Assembly: GCA_002703245.1 (NCBI GenBank)
Contig: NZTV01000006.1
Location: forward strand, 1 to 64,000
Source of the DNA: Microbacterium sp.
GTDB taxonomy: Bacteria > Actinomycetota > Actinomycetes > Actinomycetales > Microbacteriaceae
Direction: 5' to 3'
Length of the DNA: 64,000 bases
A program made the position numbers and the translations under genes. Positions within the stretch are counted from its first letter, which is position 1. Every line of letters starts with the position of its first letter. The notes under the pieces are model-generated. The model had not been told where the DNA came from and ran no database searches. It saw nothing but the letters and a program-made list of their open reading frames with translations. Shown here one piece after another: positions 59,684-64,000 of this stretch.

Positions 59684-60658
59684 TCACGCGCTGCGCTGGG
59701 TGCGCTGGTGCGCGAGGCGGACGATGTGCAGCGGCACCCCCGCCTGCCGCAGCTTCTGGGCGAGGTTCTGCTGGATGCCCGAGCCTTCGCAGATGACGGC
59801 TTCCACCGGCTTGAGACCGAGAATGCGGTCATTGCGGACGAAGGCGGCGCGGTTGCCCTGACTGCGATCGAGGCGGAACTGGATGACCTTGACGCCGCGC
59901 GATGCCGCCCATGCGTGCGCCACGGCATCGCAGCCCTTCGCTTGCGCGGTGGTCGCGAGGATCAGCTCCGGGATGCGTGCCTTGATGCTGTCGAGACCGT
60001 TCCAGAGCAGGTCCACGTCCTCCCACACCTGACCACCGGAGAACGCCACGACCGGGCCTTCGGGGGCGAACTGCTCGCGGCGCTCCCGGGCTTTCGAGGC
60101 AAGATAGTCGCGGGCCTCGATCATCGATGCGGTAAGCGCGCTGGAAACCCGGCTTCCCCGCACCGGCGAGAAGGGCTTGCCGGTTTCGACCCGATAGACC
60201 TCGGCGGCATGGTCGCGCATGCATTCCATCGCCTCGCGGCAACCCTGGAGGGTCTGGCAGAGGAGCTGGGTGTCTTCGAGTTCGGTCGCGTAGATCTCGG
60301 ACGGATCATAGCTGCGTGCGAGATCGCCGAGCTTCTTGGCGGCGTCATCCTCGCGGCCCTCGATACGCTTCGCCACGACATGGAAGCTGTTGGCGAAACC
60401 CCACGCCAGATCGGCCGCAAACGGCTCCATGCGGGTGTCGCGCAGCACGTCGAACATGGTCTGCATCATCATCTCGGTGGCGGCCCGCACCTGCTCGGGA
60501 TCGGGCATGTCAAGTGCTTCGGGCGCTTCGACGATGCTGAGCTTGGCCATCTCGCTATGTTCGATGAACGCGCCCTCGTAGGTCTGGGTCAGTCCGTCAT
60601 TTTCACGCGACGCGGCGACGAAGCTGGCAAGGTCGGCGAAATTGTTGAAAGAAGTCAT
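59684..60658 (-). CDS. DUF2493 (SLOG-fold) protein
   Basis: 324 residues, ATG at 60658 with GGAGGCTTTT upstream. The N-terminal 200 residues are helical; the C-terminal part is the SLOG/DUF2493 domain with VVAFSGGQVWEDVDLLWNGL, GCDAVAHAWAASRGVKVIQF and a nucleotide-binding-like end (ICEGSGIQQNLAQKLRQAG). SLOG proteins bind nucleotides or nucleotide-derived signals. Such genes are common on sphingomonad plasmids, often beside ssb and DUF736, as here. The exact ligand is not known. Confidence 0.85.
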   Translation of the reverse strand: MTSFNNFADLASFVAASRENDGLTQTYEGAFIEHSEMAKLSIVEAPEALDMPDPEQVRAATEMMMQTMFDVLRDTRMEPFAADLAWGFANSFHVVAKRIEGREDDAAKKLGDLARSYDPSEIYATELEDTQLLCQTLQGCREAMECMRDHAAEVYRVETGKPFSPVRGSRVSSALTASMIEARDYLASKARERREQFAPEGPVVAFSGGQVWEDVDLLWNGLDSIKARIPELILATTAQAKGCDAVAHAWAASRGVKVIQFRLDRSQGNRAAFVRNDRILGLKPVEAVICEGSGIQQNLAQKLRQAGVPLHIVRLAHQRTQRSA

Positions 60659-60792
60659 AAAAGCCTCCGAACAAGTCGATCTCTCATCCGGGATTGGATG
60701 AAAGATGAAATCTCATCGGATGGGCCGACGGGGCTTTGTCAGGGACGCGGGGACAAGTCCCCGCGCCGCCTCGGCGGGGCGTGGGGGAACCG

Positions 60793-60833
60793 ATTTTCTT
60801 GGGGCCAGAGCGCAGCGACGGTCCCGGGAAAAT
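60793..60833. repeat. Inverted repeat, copy 2 of ATTTTCTT element
   Basis: ATTTTCTTGGGGCC (60793-60806) can pair with GGTCCCGGGAAAAT (60820-60833): 11 Watson-Crick pairs and 3 G-T pairs. It lies about 135 bases upstream of the DUF2493 start, the same relative place as copy 1 before its gene. Shared lead-in GTGGGGG...CGATTTTCTT. Confidence 0.45.
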
Positions 60834-61016
60834 TGGGGGGACCGCGCATCCTTGAGAAAGCCCCCCAAGGCACATCACACTACGGCGATGAAGCTTGTCT
60901 GATACCGAGATGTTAGAGAGAGAATTGGATTTGCCCCGGCCGCGCGGCGGCCGGGTTAACAGCAAATCGCTCCATACTGTCCCAGGAGAAACCCCCTCCC
61001 CATCACCCCCGCAAGG

Positions 61017-61124
61017 TGATCGTAACCCGGCAGGGCGGAGACGCGGCAAGGCCGTGGCTCCGGGAGCCGCAGGCGAGTAGAGCGCCGGTCCCGGCCTGAG
61101 CCTGTCGAAGGGCCGGGATGCGCC
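61017..61124 (+). repeat. Structured repeat, copy B
   Basis: Homologous to 57150-57273 (blocks GTGATCGTAACCCG, AGGGCGGAGAC, GGCTCCG, GCGAGTAGAGCG, GATGCGCC). It also holds the widespread intergenic motif CCTGAGCCTGTCGAAGGG. It lies 46 bases before the + strand gene at 61171, as copy A precedes 57366. The surrounding gap 60659-61170 has no convincing gene. Confidence 0.55.
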
Positions 61125-61170
61125 AAATGATCGAGCACCGACGCCGCAGGCAATGTTGAAGGAATGAAGA

Positions 61171-61527
61171 GTGAAGGCCCAGATTCAGGCGAACTATGAG
61201 GAGCGTCTATCGCGATATGCTGCACTGTTGCATGGCAATGAGCCACCGGGGCTGGTGGCGAAACTCGCCGTCTATCAGCAGCTCCTGCGGCAACGTGATA
61301 TTCATGGCGACCGCCTGTGGCAGATCGAGCCGATCCTCTATCCGCTGGCGGAGCAGGACGTGATCGCGCTGGTGAACAGCGTGATCAAGGTCGTCACCGA
61401 TCAGGAGTGGAAGCTCCGGGATGGGGCGAGCTTCCATGTCGGCGAGTTCTACGCGATCGGCGTCGAGAACATGGTCCACAACCTCGAGACGGGGCGACGC
61501 GCGAACTTCCCGGGCCAGTTGAGCTGA
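61171..61527 (+). CDS. Hypothetical protein
   Basis: 118 residues from a GTG with GAATGAAGA upstream. Helical (QIQANYEERLSRYAALLHGN, VAKLAVYQQLLRQRD), with a middle part LWQIEPILYPLAEQDVIALVN. It follows structured repeat B. Convergent with ssb. No family recognised, but codon bias and length support a real gene. Confidence 0.65.
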   Translation: MKAQIQANYEERLSRYAALLHGNEPPGLVAKLAVYQQLLRQRDIHGDRLWQIEPILYPLAEQDVIALVNSVIKVVTDQEWKLRDGASFHVGEFYAIGVENMVHNLETGRRANFPGQLS

Positions 61528-61530
61528 AGG

Positions 61531-61550
61531 GCGGCGCCCGCAGGCGCCGC
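61531..61550. terminator. Bidirectional hairpin between convergent genes
   Basis: GCGGCGCC-CGCA-GGCGCCGC, 8-bp perfect arms, between the stop of the + strand gene (61527) and the ssb stop (61560). No T-run on either side; its place suggests a shared terminator. Confidence 0.5.
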
Positions 61551-61559
61551 TCTACCGGG

Positions 61560-61880
61560 TCAGAAGAAGTCGATCTTGTCGGCGATGATCTCGCAGCCGT
61601 ACCGGGTGACTCCGTCGCGATCCTCCCAACTCGAATAGTGCAGCCGGCCGGTGATGGCGACGACATCGCCCTTCTTGCGCGAGGCGCCGGCCTTGCCGAG
61701 GCCGTTGAAGCAGGTGACCTTGTGGAACTCTGTCTCTTTGGCGGTGTAGCCGGTGGCGTCGTCGACATAGGTCTTGCCGTCCCTGAGCTTCACGCGATCG
61801 GTCGCGACAATGAGGGTGGTGACGGCGCCGCGGGTCTCGGGGTCCTTGGCGACGCGGCCGGCGAGATTGACGTTGTTCAT
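61560..61880 (-). CDS. ssb: Single-stranded DNA-binding protein (plasmid type, no acidic tail)
   Basis: 106 residues, ATG at 61880 with CGAGGAGCAC upstream. OB-fold pattern MNNVNLAGRVAKDPETR, KVTCFNGLGKAGASRKKGDVVAITGRL, then YGCEIIADKIDF. The conserved acidic C-terminal tip (DDDIPF) of housekeeping SSB is absent, so it may coat entering T-DNA without recruiting host partners. ssb genes are typical of plasmid leading regions (as on F), which supports the oriT orientation proposed here. Confidence 0.85.
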   Translation of the reverse strand: MNNVNLAGRVAKDPETRGAVTTLIVATDRVKLRDGKTYVDDATGYTAKETEFHKVTCFNGLGKAGASRKKGDVVAITGRLHYSSWEDRDGVTRYGCEIIADKIDFF

Positions 61881-62279
61881 GGTAGTGCTCCTCGTTGGGT
61901 CCAGCGGCCTTCCCGCCGGTGACACCGAAGAGCGGCGTGCGGAGAGGGTCCGCACCGTAGCGTCAGCGGAGGGGAACCCCTGGAGGGAGTTGGCGCGGGC
62001 AGCCGCGAAGCGGCAACACGGGCGACCGGATGGGGTTGCGGGACGTCTTCGTCTCGCCGCAGGTGTCAGGAACAGGCGAAGGAAGGCTGCTGGCCGCGGC
62101 GGGGCTCTACCCGATGGACGATCGCGCGGCGCGCTGCTCTTGACCCCGGCGCCGGCGGCGGAGCGCCCTCAGGAGTTCGTGCTCAGCAATCGGTCACGGG
62201 CAAGCCCGTTCGGCGAGGCCCGCTAGACGCAGCGATCGGGATTGAGGGCAGAGCCTCGTATTGCTCGGCCTCGGCGGCC
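61881..62279. other. Gene-free stretch upstream of ssb
   Basis: 399 bases. Near ssb, GTGCGGA-GAGGG-TCCGCAC forms a hairpin (61938-61956) next to CCGGTGACACCG; the same hairpin-plus-CCGGTGTC motif occurs at about 57030-57085 and 58193-58250. Frames crossing it on the + strand are Arg/Pro-rich and have no ribosome binding site. Probably the ssb control region. Confidence 0.4.
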
Positions 62280-62471
62280 TCAGGCGCGAAATGGCAGACG
62301 GAGTTTCGCGCGGCGGGACCTTTCGCGCGCGGTATCATGCTCATCAGCCCATCGGTCGGCGGCGATCTCTTCGTCCGTAGGTCGCGCGCCCGCGAGATCG
62401 GCCCGCTGCTTGTCGCTCAAGGTCTCGGCCGTGCTCACCGCCCGATTGCCGTGCCGCTGGTTCGTTCCCAT
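62280..62471 (-). CDS. Small hypothetical protein
   Basis: 63 residues, ATG at 62471, with GAGTGAGAACAC upstream. Charged and probably disordered (DKQRADLAGARPTDEEIAADR, then ERSRRAKLRLPFRA). It lies 65 bases after the toxin gene in the same direction. Function unknown. Confidence 0.5.
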   Translation of the reverse strand: MGTNQRHGNRAVSTAETLSDKQRADLAGARPTDEEIAADRWADEHDTARERSRRAKLRLPFRA

Positions 62472-62536
62472 GTGTTCTCACTCCGAAGTCGCGATGATCC
62501 GCGCCGCGTGGCAAATGCGGGCGCGGCCGATACTGG

Positions 62537-62974
62537 TCAGGAGGTACGCTTGACCTGCGTGACCTTGCCGGCGTCGTAGGCGGCGAGCCAGCGGGTGCGG
62601 ATGGTTTCGTAGAAGGCGGTTGGAAGCTGACCGTATGCAACCTCGCCCAATGGATCTCCGGGCACCGTCCGAAGATCGGGCCCGGGCCATTGAAAATAGT
62701 TGAGCTCCGTGAGGACGACCCACGAGCGATCATCATCGAGCCCGAGACGAACCTTCGTCGCGTGCGGAATTTCAACGGCAAGGCTCGTGTCGGACGGCGG
62801 CGTATGGGTCACTGGCAGGATGGTGACCATCTTGGCGCCTGCCTTATTTGTCGTCGCGAGCAGCACGGCGCAGGGACGGTCTTTGCTGCCTTCTTCGTGA
62901 CCTGCCTTTGCTTCATGGCTCCAGAGATACGAGTAGCGAATTACGAGGCCGGGAACTGGATCGGGAATTTGCAC
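62537..62974 (-). CDS. PemK/MazF-like toxin
   Basis: 145 residues. The pattern DRPCAVLLATTNKAGAKMVTILPVTHT, then SWVVLTELNYFQWPGPDLR and GQLPTAFYETIRTRWL, fits the PemK/MazF beta-barrel family, endoribonucleases that cut mRNA. It follows the Phd-type antitoxin by 3 bases. Antitoxin first, toxin second is the usual order and points to a plasmid-maintenance module. The Phd-PemK pairing is less common than MazE-MazF but is known. Confidence 0.75.
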   Translation of the reverse strand: MQIPDPVPGLVIRYSYLWSHEAKAGHEEGSKDRPCAVLLATTNKAGAKMVTILPVTHTPPSDTSLAVEIPHATKVRLGLDDDRSWVVLTELNYFQWPGPDLRTVPGDPLGEVAYGQLPTAFYETIRTRWLAAYDAGKVTQVKRTS

Positions 62975-62977
62975 TCG

Positions 62978-63238
62978 TCAGGACTCGACCTCGTGATCGA
63001 AGGCAGCGGCTTCTGCCGGCGCTCGCGCCGCTCGAACCCCCTCCACGATTTCCTCCGGCACGTCAGTCAACGTGAAGACCTCGCGATCGCGCCGCTTGAG
63101 CCGCTGATATTCGGCGGCCGACATCAACACGAGGCTATCGTGGCCATGATGCGTGATGGTAAGGGGCGCAACCAGCGCCTGGCGGCTGATGCGGCCGAAG
63201 GCCTTTGACGCCTCAACGGAACTGACAGTCTGGGGCAT
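62978..63238 (-). CDS. Phd/YefM-family antitoxin
   Basis: 86 residues. The N-terminal DNA-binding part (TVSSVEASKAFGRISRQALVAPLTITHHGHDSLVLMSAAEYQRLK, residues 4-48) has the Phd/YefM pattern; the acidic C-terminus (EAAAFDHEVES) would bind the toxin. Start ATG at 63238 with AGGAGAATCACC upstream. It should repress its own promoter; no clear palindrome is evident in the short region before it. Confidence 0.82.
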   Translation of the reverse strand: MPQTVSSVEASKAFGRISRQALVAPLTITHHGHDSLVLMSAAEYQRLKRRDREVFTLTDVPEEIVEGVRAARAPAEAAAFDHEVES

Positions 63239-63347
63239 GGTGATTCTCCTGTCCGGAAAGTACGGAGTTTCCGGATAAATTTCAAGTCCTCTCTGTCGCG
63301 CGCGCGAGGACGATAGCTGAGGACACGGTCACAGGGAAACGAAGGCA

Positions 63348-63377
63348 GGGCCCGCTTGCCGTGAGGCAAACGAGCCC
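63348..63377 (-). terminator. Hairpin after the DUF736 gene
   Basis: GGGCCCGCTTGCC and GGCAAACGAGCCC (11 of 13 pairs plus G-T pairs) with a 4-base loop, about 50 bases after the DUF736 stop on the minus strand. The following tract is only weakly T-rich, so terminator function is likely but not certain. Confidence 0.5.
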
Positions 63378-63428
63378 TGCGGGGTTGCCGCGCGCCGGAG
63401 GGACGCGCGCGGCAGGGAGAGAGGATCG

Positions 63429-63941
63429 TCAGTCGGCCATCTCGGGCGTGCGGCGACGGCGGCCATTGCCCTGCGCGGGCTCGCCGCCGAACGCGCCCTC
63501 GGCCGAGGATTCACCCAGGCCATCCGTACCGGCGAGGCCGTTCGGCTTGGCCGGCTCGTCCGCACCGGGCAGCGGCGGCAGGCTGTCGTCGGCCGGGGCG
63601 GTGTCGGTCGGCGCATCGCGGCGGCGGTTGGGACGCGACCAGACGATGTTGTACGAGCCGTCGTCCTGACGGAACGCCGAGATGTAGAGCGGCTTGTCGA
63701 GGCTGGGATCCTCGATCTTGCCGTTGAGGAACATTTCGCCGGTCGCATTGGACGCCAGCTCGAACAGTGAGCCGACCTGGACCCACTGGCGTGCCGCCGA
63801 GAGCGCGAGGATCTCGAACTTGGGCGCACGCGGATTGGCGGAATGGACGGTGCGAAGGGCGATGACGATCGCGACCGTGAGCGTCGAGATTTTGCCGGTG
63901 TAGGTGCCGCTGGCGTTCTGGGTGATGGTGCCGATGTTCAT
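63429..63941 (-). CDS. DUF736 family protein
   Basis: 170 residues, ATG at 63941 with AGGAGACTTCCC upstream; a longer open frame to 63986 is not needed. The N-terminal 110 residues match DUF736 (MNIGTITQNASGTYTGKIST, LFELASNATGEMFLNGKI, PLYISAFRQDDGSYNIVWSR). The C-terminal 60 residues are Pro/Gly/Ala-rich. DUF736 genes are marker genes of alphaproteobacterial plasmids and integrative elements, usually close to ssb and other leading-region genes. Function not established. Confidence 0.87.
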   Translation of the reverse strand: MNIGTITQNASGTYTGKISTLTVAIVIALRTVHSANPRAPKFEILALSAARQWVQVGSLFELASNATGEMFLNGKIEDPSLDKPLYISAFRQDDGSYNIVWSRPNRRRDAPTDTAPADDSLPPLPGADEPAKPNGLAGTDGLGESSAEGAFGGEPAQGNGRRRRTPEMAD

Positions 63942-64000
63942 GGGAAGTCTCCTGAGAAAGTGCGCTCGAACCCCTTGTCCGAACACCTTCTCTCACCCGC

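Noticed and set aside
60895-61080. 61-residue frame before structured repeat B
   Set aside because: It reads through the repeat and hairpins; composition is Pro/Gly/Arg-rich.
1-64000. tRNA, rRNA, integrase and attachment sites
   Set aside because: I looked for clover-leaf-like sequences, rRNA segments and tyrosine/serine recombinase genes and saw none that I could support by eye.

Overview
The window looks like part of a large conjugative plasmid (or an integrated conjugative region) of an alphaproteobacterium, most likely a sphingomonad (Sphingobium, Novosphingobium or Sphingopyxis type). The reasons are the high GC content with strong GC3 bias, the sphingomonad-style F-type tra operon, a LexA box of the alphaproteobacterial GAAC-N7-GAAC type, and DUF736, DUF2493 and DUF2933 genes. 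No rRNA, tRNA, CRISPR array, replication initiator or partition gene was seen. The plasmid assignment is inference.

Layout. (1) 1-4.5 kb: a partial MBL-fold RNA exonuclease-like gene, a DUF2933/ICMT-like membrane pair, an HxlR regulator and small unknown genes. (2) 4.5-8.3 kb: conjugation accessory genes (a lytic transglycosylase, two leftward regulator-like or unknown genes), then a four-fold array of GCCCC-N7-GGGGC dyads with an exact 22-bp period just before the transfer operon. (3) 8.4-27.7 kb: one tightly packed F-type type IV secretion operon: pilin, traL-E-K-B, dsbC-like, traV-C, trbI, S26 peptidase, traW, traU, trbC, traN, traF, traH, traG. (4) 28-39.3 kb: a metal-resistance island with leftward chrB-chrA-sod (chromate), a CsoR/RcnR-family repressor divergent from a His-tailed NreB-like exporter, and a czcCBA-type RND efflux operon. 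(5) 39.5-46.7 kb: a LexA-controlled imuA-imuB-dnaE2 mutasome operon. dnaE2 is cut by an IS3-family element, which also abuts an SRAP gene lacking its 5' end. (6) 46.7-50.8 kb: a leftward two-gene unit, a TIR-like protein followed by a PD-(D/E)XK-like nuclease with its own operator-like dyads. This is the best candidate here for an undescribed defence system. (7) 50.1-56.7 kb, leftward: a frameshifted gene, MOBF relaxase, TraD coupling protein and a ribbon-helix-helix accessory protein. (8) 56.8-57 kb: a predicted oriT with an R388/F-like nic core. (9) 57-64 kb: the probable leading region, mostly leftward genes (ssb, DUF2493, Phd/PemK-type toxin-antitoxin, DUF736 and others) with repeated hairpin elements.

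How it fits together. The RHH-TraD-relaxase order matches trwA-trwB-trwC of R388, while the mating-pair channel is F-type. If the predicted nick on the + strand is right, the DNA to the right of oriT enters the recipient first and the tra genes enter last. The leading-region leftward genes would then use the transferred strand as template, as expected for early expression in the recipient. The metal island and the TIR/nuclease pair are cargo between the transfer modules.
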